From NCBI GenBank assembly GCA_026745465.1, contig JACYXH010000319.1, forward strand, positions 1,777,001 through 1,841,000: DNA of 64,000 bases. The letters are read 5' to 3'. This DNA is from Lota lota. Lineage: Eukaryota; Chordata; Actinopteri; Gadiformes; Lotidae. The notes under the pieces are model-generated. The model was not told the origin of the DNA and ran no database searches. It saw only the letters and a list, made by a program, of their open reading frames with translations. How positions within the stretch are numbered: the stretch's first letter is position 1; every line of letters begins with the position of its first letter. The translations under genes were made by a program, and so were the position numbers. Of this stretch, positions 1 through 10,410 are shown piece after piece.

Positions 1-28
1 CTTAGAAAGAGTGTTATAAAAACCTTAA

Positions 29-341
29 AGGGGCACCGATGAAATGTTTCCAATATAATCTGTAAAATAAGATTTTGTTTACAGTAGGTGGCACCAATGA
101 CACGTTTTGCAATACTTTGCTATGACGTCGTCAGAAGAGTATTTGGACATGTCCCGAGACTGGATGTAGGGTGCTGCCTACAAAGAGGTTTGCACCATAG
201 AAGGGAGTCTCCCAAAACTGTTCCTTTCAACCAACCAACAACGTTGCAAAGCGATGCAAATTACATAGCTTATATTGGAAAGTTGCACAAAATATTTAAA
301 ACTACCCCAACGGGAGACTGTTAATTCGATGGAGTGCCCCT
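29..341. mobile_element. piggyBac-like MITE (non-autonomous, TTAA target site)
   Basis: A 313-bp segment is flanked by TTAA at 25-28 and 342-345. The left end reads AGGGGCACCGATG and the right end, reverse complemented, reads AGGGGCACTCCATCG. TTAA duplication with AGGG-type inverted termini is the hallmark of piggyBac elements. There is no transposase frame, so it is a deletion derivative moved in trans. Open frames inside it are not protein-like. Confidence 0.7.
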
Positions 342-360
342 TTAAGCACCTCGGCTCTCT

Positions 361-413
361 GAGCACACAACACCCCCCCCCCCTCCCCCCCCCACCCCAC
401 CCCACCCCCACCC
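361..413. repeat. C-rich tract with G-quadruplex potential on the minus strand
   Basis: The tract is almost only C with interspersed single T and A (blocks of C4 to C12 separated by T or A). The minus strand has more than four runs of three or more G with one-base loops, the sequence pattern of a stable G-quadruplex. It directly follows the piggyBac-like MITE. Confidence 0.6.
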
Positions 414-3061
414 CCCAGCCCCAAGTGGTCCCTGAAGAAAAGTTATCCCATTATCTTTGCTTTACTCCTGTCTGCTAGCAGTACCCTCTCAAGCGTCCTC
501 ATCTATCACCCCTACGGGCTTCAGGCGATCAGCACGACTCCAAATTCAGATCGCCACGATAGAAAATCTGAAATAATAACAGTTAGAGCTAACATCTTTT
601 TATTGGAACAGTTGAAGAGTAGAGCTATGCATCCATATTGGTTTTTCACTGCTGGCTGAAAAGGCTAAGGGAAAATGCTTTAATGTTTTATGTATTTCTA
701 TATTTGATATTTATTTATCTAATAACCATTCAAACTTAGTAAAGACGAAACAATCTAAAGGTAATTTCTTATTTTCTTTTTATAGACTATATGTTTTCAT
801 GGTCCTTTTCATTATAGTGCCTTCCCATATGAATGTAAAGTCTGCCCTTTGATTTCATTATTTCACACTAAGGTACTCTTGAGAATTTCATCCGATTTCA
901 ATCATAGTTGAGACACTTGTGTTATTGTCAGTCCCTAAATTCCAGGGACACTTTAAAGGTGCGGTTTCCCTGTCATACTTCATACACTACTTATGTCCAA
1001 TCAATGCAACCTTCCACATCAATAGCGAACGAGGCACTTATTTTGTTCCAACCTTTTCCTGTAGTGAAATTGCGTTCATATGATGCCATGACCCTATGTT
1101 ATAGAACAGTGATAGCACAGCATAAATGTACAATCTGAAATGTACTTATTTCACTGCAGACCCATACAGCTTCTCACTGCTCGGGGCTAATCAGCGGTCT
1201 GAAATGTAGAACATAGCCTTTATTCCCATCAGAGAGGATCACAGCTCTGTGAGGACCTGGTGTATTTTGGGCTATGTGAAGGCCTCTCATATGCCAAAAC
1301 CAAGTGCTTGTCAACACGGTGCTCCATCTGAGCAAGAAGCTCCTTTGTTGATTTCTATTATTGCCTTCTAAATAGAGCCCTGAGGGAGCGTGAACACAGA
1401 CCCTTTCCTCCATCACTGCACCACTCCCACTTATTGGATTCCTCTTCCCAAATTGATGGTGTTGTCACAGCCTTGTACGACGCAAGAGCCTATGAACGTG
1501 TGTGCATCTGAAGACTGATCAAACATTGAACTCGAAAACTATTTTGCTGTGCAACTTTTGTTTGTGTCTGAAACACTTTCCACTGAACATGACCTTCTAA
1601 AAAAAATATATATATATTCGTCGCAAAATGTCACGGCGCAAAAATGCATTATTAACATAGCCAAATTAAATTACACTGAAACCAGTAGAAGGCTCTTTCC
1701 CTGCTATGAGGTGTGGCGTTGTGAAAGCGAGCGAGGCGTCGTTTCTCATTGCACCACAGCATCTGACAACACCAGCCAGAAACGGGGGGTGGACAAAGAG
1801 TTAATGTAGCAACTAAATTGCAAAATGAAAGCCAGGTCCGCCATGAGAGGTCTGCTCATGTCAACGACAATCTATAATTCAAAGCTATCTCTGGCCAGGG
1901 GATTGGCACAATCATGACACCGGGGGGGGGGGAAATACACCCCAACGATACGAGCAGAAGCATGCGGCATATCGGTTTGGCTACCGTTTTAACGCTTCCA
2001 ACATGGCATAAAGATGATTATTTAGTGTAGGAGCGCGCAGCCGGTGATAAAGCATGGGGGACAGGCGCGAGGTATTGTCCCATTATTTAAAGGCGGGCTG
2101 TGACCAACACAATGTTTCTGTGGAGAGCTGTGTGCGCGTCATTGTGTTTGATCTAAGAGCACCGGCTTTCATTGTGTGATTAGGTAAGTCGAAATCCATC
2201 ACAGACATCCCAACCCATGATCCTAGCTTCAGTCGCTCATAACTCAGACATCGCTAATGCTAGAGACCTTTGGGTGAATCTATGAAGCCTTTGTATAATT
2301 TCACGCAACACTTTGTATGCTGTAGCTGACTAGTACAGTCAGAGATGGCAATTGGCCATTGGCAAACATTATAGACCTAAACGCCACAAAGGGAAATAGT
2401 AATTTCAACATATCTTTCTGGTTCAATTGTGTTTACACTTCATGTATGAGTTGATTGAAAGGTCAAGGAACAGTATAGACAAAACAGGAGAACTTGGAAA
2501 CACAATTCTGTCTCTTCATTCCCCGTTGTTCAAATGCCAGGTTATTAATTACTTTAAAAAGGTAGCAAAGTGAACAGTGGCCGTGGATTGCACTCATCAA
2601 TGAAAACGTGTCTGTCTGTCTGTCTGTCTGTCTGCCTGCTTGCCTGCCTGTCTGTTGTCCGTCCACTATCTGCCATGCTGTATTTCATTTTATCTTGGAG
2701 TTGTCGACAAACAAAGAATGACACACGTCGGCCCTGCTTGATTTTCAATCAACACTGAACACCCCACTTCAAATGAATGTTCGAGACCAAACCTGGAACA
2801 GATTGAGAAACAGAGAAGGAAGTGGATACGTTCTGCTTACGGCTTCATGCCTGTACATTGAAATGAACGGAGCACAACAAATAGCTGGTAGCTCTGCCAG
2901 CCGTGAAAATGGTCTTAGATGCTAAGATGCCCTATACAGATGACCTGCAGCAGAATGTTCATAAGCTGCCTCCCGCCTCTGCTCCAAGGGCTAACTGAAA
3001 AATTTTGAAGGAAAACATACATCATAAATTGTATGTACGTATATATTTTTCACAGTTTTGT

Positions 3062-3096
<35 letters not shown>

Positions 3097-4767
3097 ATGG
3101 TAGGAATGTTTTTGTTTAATCAAAAAACAGTTGAGTATAACGTAATTCCATTAATAATAATTTTAAAACGTAAAATAATAATAATAATAATAAACATTCA
3201 TTATTTTTATTACTTTTCATTTGTAAAATAACCCTTTCCTTTGGTGGGGATCAGTTGAAGGTGTAGTTGTTGTATTCTAACAGTACACTTCTGTCAGTTA
3301 CTAAGCTACAGCTAGCTTGTGATATCCAACCCGGAGAATATCTAATGTTCTCATCTACTCATGTAATATAACCTCACTGTGACAGCTGCCACCCCTGCTC
3401 CTGCCTCACTGTTTATAGAGGAATGAAAGAGAAGTAGCGAGAGAGATGCACTATAAGAGCAAGAGAGAGATAAAGAGAGAGGGGGGGGGGTGCGCTGTGA
3501 GATGTGTGAGAGAGGTGCTACTGTGTGTGTGTGTGACAGAGAGAAAGATCCAGAGGCGGGGAGAGAGCTGCACTGAGATTTAGAAGATGGAGCAAGAGAG
3601 AGATGAGAGAGAAAGAGCAAGAGAGGGGGAGGGAGAGAAAGAGCAAGAGAGGGGGAGAGAGGAAAAAAGCAAGAGAGGTGGCATGGGGGAACAGTGTATA
3701 TAGCTATTGAGTAATGGCATGTTTGATTACATTTATGTTATGATTCAGTTATGACTCCCTCAAGCTATCTGGGTGGAAATGACATTTTCACTACCAAAAT
3801 ATTACCTTCTATCCATTTCACAAGCCATCCATCATGGTGCTGTAAATTTTACTATTTTTGCAATTTTACAGAATCTATCATGTGCTTTGTACCATATGTA
3901 TAATGTATCCTGATGATGCACAAAATAACATTTTTCATTCATTTTCATACCTGTAAATACATTACATTACATTAAGGGTATCCATAATTGCATTACCTCC
4001 CCCTCCACATCATTTTTAATTATTTTAAACCAAGCTATTTCAGTGCAGCACAAATTATTTACAAACATGTATGTCAGCAGTATACACCATTTATTCTTGG
4101 GACATGAAAGGGTTGCATGCACTTTCATCTGAGCAGAAACAGCACCCTGTCTATCTAATCCGGGGATATCCAATTTTTATAAGACGAAGAACCTAGAGCA
4201 TTCCCCTACATAGAACACAGCGCACGCTCCCAATATAGCAGCGCAAACCCAAATCCTCACAATTAGGGTTTGGAAAATGTTTACCTGCTGATACGATGAA
4301 CCAGATTTCAATAACAACAGCACTGTATAGCGCAAGGGAGGAATACACAATCCATCCTGCCATGCAACTCTGTCTGGCTTTGTTCTTCCACCTTAGCTTT
4401 TGGAACTGTGAGCATAAATGGATGGAAGAGAGGAAGGAATATATATATATATATACTGCCTTTGATTACATCTGTCTGTGTGACACATGTGCCCTGAATG
4501 TGTCAAACGCATTACATACATCCGTCTCTCTCATTCTCGCGCACGAAGAGGTCTCTATGAGAGACCGAGATGAGCAGCTTTATCGACCTGCTCCTGTGAA
4601 GTCAAGCAGGAGATAAATAAAATCCCTTTATTTAAAAAGGGAAAACACTCACAGCAGTGGCTTTCAGATGAGCACTAATAAAATTTTGCATCAGAAGGAC
4701 AGAAATGATCAAGCTGGGGAAAAAGGCATGCAGAAAACAAACAAAAGAATTTGACAGAAATGCACTA
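414..4767. other. Non-coding intronic DNA with simple repeats
   Basis: No exon or RNA gene was recognised. It holds a TCTG tetranucleotide run near 2611-2636, a TA run at 3069-3096, an ATA run near 3172-3193 and a GA-rich purine block at about 3418-3690 containing a short G run. Open frames over these blocks are low-complexity artefacts. Confidence 0.6.
3069..3096. repeat. (TA)n microsatellite
   Basis: Fourteen uninterrupted TA units, with AT-rich flanks and an ATA trinucleotide run about 80 bases downstream. Confidence 0.9.
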
Positions 4768-5093
4768 GGGCTTGTACATCACAATGAAGGCCGGCATTTT
4801 TGGAGCATAGCAGCATTGGAATGTTAGTTCTTCTGTTGGTTGTAATGGTTTTGTGATCATTGTTAAGTAATTCAACCTTAAGTGATTTGTCATTTTGGGG
4901 AGACATTATTGTGTTTGAAACTGCCACAGCGTTTCTCATGCGAGAAGTGGAAAAACAAAGTTTTCATTAGCCTATAGGTTACGGTATATTTATGTTGATT
5001 TAAGATTTGACAGAACTTCAAATCTCTTGAGTCCTCAATATGGCAGACAATCACCAACAAAAAATCCCATGATGCATTCTGATATACAAGCCC
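4768..5093 (+). mobile_element. MITE family A, copy 1
   Basis: This 326-bp element starts GGGCTTGTACATCA and ends with its near inverse TGATATACAAGCCC, flanked by TA on both sides. Its interior (TTGGAGCATAG..., ATGTTAGTTCTT, GATTTGTCATTTTGGGGAGA, TATATTTATGTTGATTTA) recurs in the same order at 44979-45257 and in part at 36574-36769. There is no coding capacity. The TA target with GGGCTTGTA termini suggests a Tc1/mariner- or Harbinger-related MITE; I cannot assign the superfamily. Confidence 0.7.
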
Positions 5094-5395
5094 TATAGGA
5101 GGTTAAGACTGGTGCTTGAGAAGTGGACCACTGCACTAATTGCGCCATCGGCCGAGCCATTGGCTGAACGGGACATGTTTCAACAGTGAGAGCCATGATG
5201 CAGAGATAGGCTAAGCCTGAGCCATTTAGTGAGAGGGTCGCGTCATCTCCGTTCGCTCCAATGGAAAAACATTTTTTACAGCAATGGCTGATGGTGGAGC
5301 CTCTCAATAGTTCCTGGAATTTAGCAGCTCCCAATAGCAACTTATTGGAGTTGCACAATAGACCATTTGTGATGCACTTTTAAAAGGTAAGACGT
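5094..5395. repeat. Dispersed repeat next to MITE A copy 1
   Basis: Positions 5150-5216 (GGCCGAGCCATTGGCTGAAC... to GATAGGCTAAGCC) are a diverged single copy of the 59-bp unit tandemly repeated at 7571-7859. Both regions are followed by a similar CTTTTAAAAGGTAA-like stretch (5379-5391, 7948-7960). A dispersed repeat is likely; its family is unknown to me. Confidence 0.5.
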
Positions 5396-7570
5396 TTAAA
5401 TAATCAGATTGTAAATTATCAGCACATCTGAATCAAGTTAAAATGTGCATTAAAGCCTGTAAGTGTATTATCCCCACATGAGTCGATTTAGGGCACGTTA
5501 ACAGGTCAGAATTCCTTCTCTTAATGCCATTTCACCCAACGTTGTGGAATTAGAGAATAAGGCTTCTACATTAGTTAAATATAACATTGTGTGATTGTAG
5601 AGTGGTGGATGGAGGTGGTGAAATGAGGATATCCACTACTATAATAAAACACAAGGATAAGGAAGAGAGCTATTTGTGAGATACATTGCTATTGATATGG
5701 ATTTAGAGTCACTTCTAAACCGTAAACCAAAACGCAACTTATGGGTTGAGGCTTTGTGATTCTGTTTCTATTCCCTGTCTATATTGTGTTGCAGCTCAAC
5801 TGATTTTGTATTGATGTCAAAGGGAGAGAAGTTAGAGGAGTGTGATTGAAAACAAAAGGTAAGTTTAAAATAGATAAAGTTTTGAAATAATATTAAAATG
5901 AATCATAGGCTACCAGGCTAAATGGGGAATCATGATAAATACTAAAAGTATTACAGAACTGTATTATATAAGTAATCATGTATTATATTACTGTATTATA
6001 TAAGTAATCTTGTTCGTGTATATTAGTAACAACCAACAACATGAGACAACTTTATACAAATGCATGTCACTTCAGTAACTGATGCCACTTTCTTTCTTTG
6101 CTAAACAACAGCGGCAAAAGCTGTTGATCACAACTAATGAAGTTACATAACTTACGTTGGAAAACAAAGACAACACCTCATCTCTCAAGGTAATTTTCCG
6201 TCCAAGCCTATATAGGTGTGTCTAACCCTTTCCCCTCTCTCTCTTTCAGCACAAGAACCGCAGGGGGATTCAATGGAGCCTAAAGCCCCCCTGCAATGAG
6301 CCAGCACCCTCACCCTGCACCCGAGGCGTCTCAGCTCCCTGGCTTTTGCAAGCCTTTTCCTGGGCCTTATTTTTAAAAGACCAAACATTAAGCTGCCCAA
6401 TGGTGTGGTCTTTGTTTGTGAAAAAAATGCTAGTATGATTACCTCACATATTTTATTGACGTTGTAATCTTTGATTATAGTTCAATTGCTCCTGCTGATT
6501 TGAGCCAACAATTCGTTTCTCCTCTCTGTGCCAGTGAGGAAACCGAACATCCGAACAACTTTCTCAGAGCGACCGGAGCACAGGAACAGAAGAACCGCTT
6601 TACATGCTATTCATGTTTCTGAGTTGATTAGAGATTTATTTTATTTATTCATTAAGGTCAATAAGTACATAGTAAAAAGACAAAAGATATATATATATAT
6701 ATATGTTTTAATGTGTCCTGTCTCCCGTGATGTCGTTTAATGTACCCTTTTTAATAGCAGGTTTCTGCACATGCAAGTCAAACAGAATTGCCTGTCTTTT
6801 GCTAGCAAAAAGCAGACAATAAAGTTGTTTTGACTTTTAATATATAATATGTATCCATGTATATATTAATAAGTGCAGGGTGCATAAGAATTGTAACCAG
6901 AAAGATTCATTTTATTCCATTTATTTGCAATGGATTTCCAAAAACACCACCAGCATGCTGCTGCTGTTGCTAGTCCATTGACCCCATTGGTCCATTGACC
7001 CGAAATAGGGGGTCCATTGACCCCCTATTTCAAGTCATAAAGATGACATTAGTCATTAACTAATTAAGATTCCGTAGGCCCTAAATGACCATGGATTTAA
7101 TGAAACCACCATGAATTAAAGAAATGTTGATGATCCCTTCCCCTCCGTCTAAATATATAAATAAGCATTAGGATGTGATTGCTTTTGACTACCATACAAG
7201 TACCATACAATTACCATACATAATAAAAAAAAAAAAATTCAAAGCAATAAACATCAACACGCTCTCTAACGAAGGTAACGTAAAATATGTCAACAAGGCA
7301 GGTAACGCTGGCTGTTCACACCAACTCTCAAATAGTAGTGAATTTTACTTAAGAAAACAGTAACATTGATGTATATACAAATATTGTAAATCAATGCACT
7401 TATTGACTCGTAATCACCAGAAATCGCAGTTCTTTCTCTTTATATAAGCTTCCAAATCAGATTCCAATAGCCCGCCAAGCACTTCCTGGAACTATCTGAA
7501 GTCTACGTGAACCACGTGACGATCAAGCATTTTGAACTTCCGTTCACGCAACTCTCTCTAAATTGCTTTG
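5396..7570. other. Non-coding intronic DNA
   Basis: No gene recognised. It contains a short TA run at about 6690-6703 and a cluster of four GTCCATTGACC motifs at 6973-7024 that includes a perfect hairpin, listed separately. Confidence 0.55.
7002..7031. repeat. Perfect 13-bp inverted repeat (hairpin)
   Basis: The arm GAAATAGGGGGTC and its exact complement are separated by the four-base loop CATT. The arms incorporate the local repeated motif GTCCATTGACC, present about four times between 6973 and 7024. Confidence 0.85.
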
Positions 7571-7859
7571 GGCCAAGCCATTGGCTGGATGGGACGTGTT
7601 TCAGCAGCGAGTGCCTTGATGCGGGTATAGGCCAAGCCATTGGCTGGATGGGACGTGTTTCAGCAGCCAGTGCCTTGATGCGGGTATAGGCCAAGCCATT
7701 CGCTGGATGGGACGTGTTTCAGCAGCGAGTGCCTTGATGCGGGTATAGGCCAAGCCATTGGCTGGATGGGACGTGTTTCAGCAGCGAGTGCCTTGATGCG
7801 GGTATAGGCCAAGCCATTGGCTGGATGGGACGTGTTTCAGCAGCGAGTGCCTTGATGCT
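7571..7859. repeat. 59-bp minisatellite, about 4.9 copies
   Basis: Units begin at 7571, 7630, 7689, 7748 and 7807 with GGCCAAGCCATTGGCTGGAT and end in GCGGGTATA; the last is cut at GCCTTGATGC. Copies differ by only one or two bases (for example GCAGCCAG versus GCAGCGAG, ATTCGC versus ATTGGC), so amplification was recent. Open frames across it on either strand are products of the repeat. Confidence 0.95.
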
Positions 7860-8219
7860 GACAAGACAGGTGCTGTCACAGGGCGCGACAGCTTACAAGG
7901 AAGGAGAAGGTCACGGACGTCACAGGGAATTTAGCCATGTACCTGCGCTTTAAAAGGTAATCACAGGCTCAACTTATTTAACCCGTGAACCACTGGATTT
8001 CTTCTTCTGCTTCTTCCTTCTTTGTGGGAGCGCTCTGCTGGTCCTCTGCTAATCCCCAGCCCCTTGCCATTTTGCACGTTTAAGGTCCTTTCATTGGCTC
8101 TCAGCAGGTGAGGTGTGTGTGTGTGGGGGGGAGGGGGGGTTCTTCCTGACTCATACACCGCTGATTCTCAAAGACTCACATTCGACAGTCCCCTCAAATA
8201 AGTCTCTGGGCCATGGAGT

Positions 8220-8249
<30 letters not shown>
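8220..8249 (+). repeat. Poly(dG) tract, 30 bases
   Basis: An uninterrupted run of 30 G. It is one of eleven G or C homopolymers of at least 20 bases in this window. Confidence 0.9.
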
Positions 8250-8250
<1 letters not shown>

Positions 8251-8432
8251 GTTGGTTAGCTCATCATCACCATCGGCGTGAAGACCTCCGTGTATGATTG
8301 TGGCAGTGATGGCGTGATTACCCCCATAGTTCCCTGGGACTTCGGTGACCCCCAGGACAGGGATGATGAATAGCCAGTGGACTGCCTAACCCCCCTCCAC
8401 CCCCCTTGGGTTGTTAACCTGCTATCACCTCT

Positions 8433-9724
8433 GGCCTTTTTCCACTAGGCGCCTTTGGCCGTGCTGAGTCAAACCATGGCGCGCTAATATGTGTTTCCAT
8501 TACCAGTTTAAAGGCGCCAAGCTGAGCCGAGTCGAGCCCGAGATGGACCATCTCTGGGGTGGGGCCAAAGCACGCCCAACCCGCCTCTATGCAGGCTGGG
8601 GTGGCGCAGGCCCTGCTTGCGGTTTGGAGTGAGGAGTTGTCTCTCAAATTGTAGGAATAGACCGATACAAATACAATAACTATGTTCTTGTATATGAGAC
8701 GCATCGCCATGCACACAGAGCAGGGCTACAATCTCAACAGCTTGATTTGTCCTTATGCGTAAGTTCCTGTAACTATATAAGCCTAAGGGTGATGAGGGTT
8801 TTGATAGAAGCGCACTGCGGTCACTTTAGTTTGACAATATTCGCTAGTAAAAACAAAATAGCTGGTTGAAATAGGACGGATTTATTTCCGATTAGTCTTG
8901 GTCAAAAGACTGGACTGTAAGAGCCAAATATGGACTAATAATAATAATTTAGTTAAAAAGTCATAAGAAATGTATTGGTTTAAAATGTATAATTTAGTAA
9001 TGTTTAGGTCTGATAACAGTTCAGTATTTAGACCTTCCAGTCGGATAGCACTACGTCATAGCGTCATTGATTGGACGTAGTTAGTTTAGTTCGAAGTTAG
9101 AGACGTGGAAGCAACACAGTTTTTTGACCGTGCGTACCATGTATGTTTGTGTTTCACAAGTAAACATTTAAAAGGAAAACAGTTTGGTTTGCTCGTGTTT
9201 CAAATACTGGTTGCAATTAGACTAACTTCAGAAAAGTGGCAAAGAAGAATTAAAAATGAAGTACTTGCCACTACATGGACATTGGACAATATTTCACCCT
9301 ATTAGATCGCTGATATTGATATTTAATAAAAAAAATGTCCTCGGGGAAATATGTTTGAAACATTGTCTAATGTGTAAACAAGACTAATCTGAAATACATC
9401 GGCTCTCAATGAGCTACTGAAATTAGGAAGCAAAAACGGGGGAATATTAAACGTCAAACTGAATCCATGTCTGTCTGAAAAAAACACAAATATATGAAAT
9501 GCCTCTTAAAGAAATCAATCAAATTTTACGGTAGGCCAAAATATAAAACTAAATAGGCTACAATGAGTGTCTGTTGTTGTGTCATCGACTCCAGACAAGC
9601 GCGTCATCAGTTAGAGACACACCTTTAAGCGGCTAGTCCTGTTGTGATGGAGATGCATATCCCGGCCGCGCCGAGTCAAACCGAGTCGTGCCAGGCCGGT
9701 TCGCCAGTATAATGGAAAAACGCC
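8433..9724. mobile_element. Putative non-autonomous DNA transposon with degenerate inverted termini
   Basis: The left end reads GGCCTTTTTCCACTAGGCGCC and the right end, reverse complemented, reads GGCGTTTTTCCATTATACTG. Both ends carry subterminal GAGTCAAACC and GC-rich Cys/Gly-box-like sequence (GAGCCGAGTCGAGCC near 8525, CCGAGTCGTGCC near 9681). Fish hAT-like elements with TTTTCCA termini look like this. No clear 8-bp target duplication is seen and no transposase frame exists, so limits and family are uncertain. Confidence 0.45.
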
Positions 9725-10050
9725 ACTACAGTGCTGAACCCCTTCCACCCCATCGCAAGTTCACATCCCCATGCAGTGTGTCTATTTGCCTGCGGTATGA
9801 TGTCATTGTGACCTTAATCATAAATCAATATTGTCATCATCAGTTACATGCAGTGGGGACGTGTTCAACGATATCCATTAATGACATCATTGCTGTAATA
9901 CATTCAAAGATCCGAAATAATTTGTCCCCAAAAAATAGGAACTCAGGCTACATTTTTTTACCATTTTAAAAATGATTACCAAGCCATATTTGAATCATGA
10001 CGTGAAAAAGGAATCTTAAATCCTCCCCACTCCCCACTCCCTACCCTGTA

Positions 10051-10074
10051 CCCCCCCCCCCCCCCCCCCCCCCC
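10051..10074. repeat. Poly(dC) tract, 24 bases
   Basis: Twenty-four C followed by ACACACACCCACCCACC, within a longer C-rich block at about 10020-10100. Confidence 0.9.
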
Positions 10075-10359
10075 ACACACACCCACCCACCCTCCCCCTA
10101 CTCCAGTGGACAGGCGAAGAGACACAGCATCTGCGTAAACAAATGACTCTCAATGAAGAGATCCATCAGGCACCAGAGGGGCCCCACGATCGCCGAGCTG
10201 TCACCTCCAAATGAAAACCATTAGTCTGCCTGTGAACAGAGACTCAGAATTCCTCCAGTGTGGAGCAGCGCTGCCATGCCTGGAGTCAAGTTGGGGGTCC
10301 GCTATCAATAACTACAATGGCTACACGGCTGCACTCGCCGGGAAAGACAACAGAGATTA

Positions 10360-10410
10360 GAGGGGTTGGGGGCGCTGGGGGGGTGGGGGGGGGGGGCTGG
10401 GGGGCAGGTG
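10360..10410 (+). repeat. G-rich tract with G-quadruplex potential
   Basis: Plus-strand sequence with runs GGGG, GGGGG, G7, G11 and G6 separated by one to three bases. This satisfies the usual four-run quadruplex pattern several times over. Confidence 0.6.
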
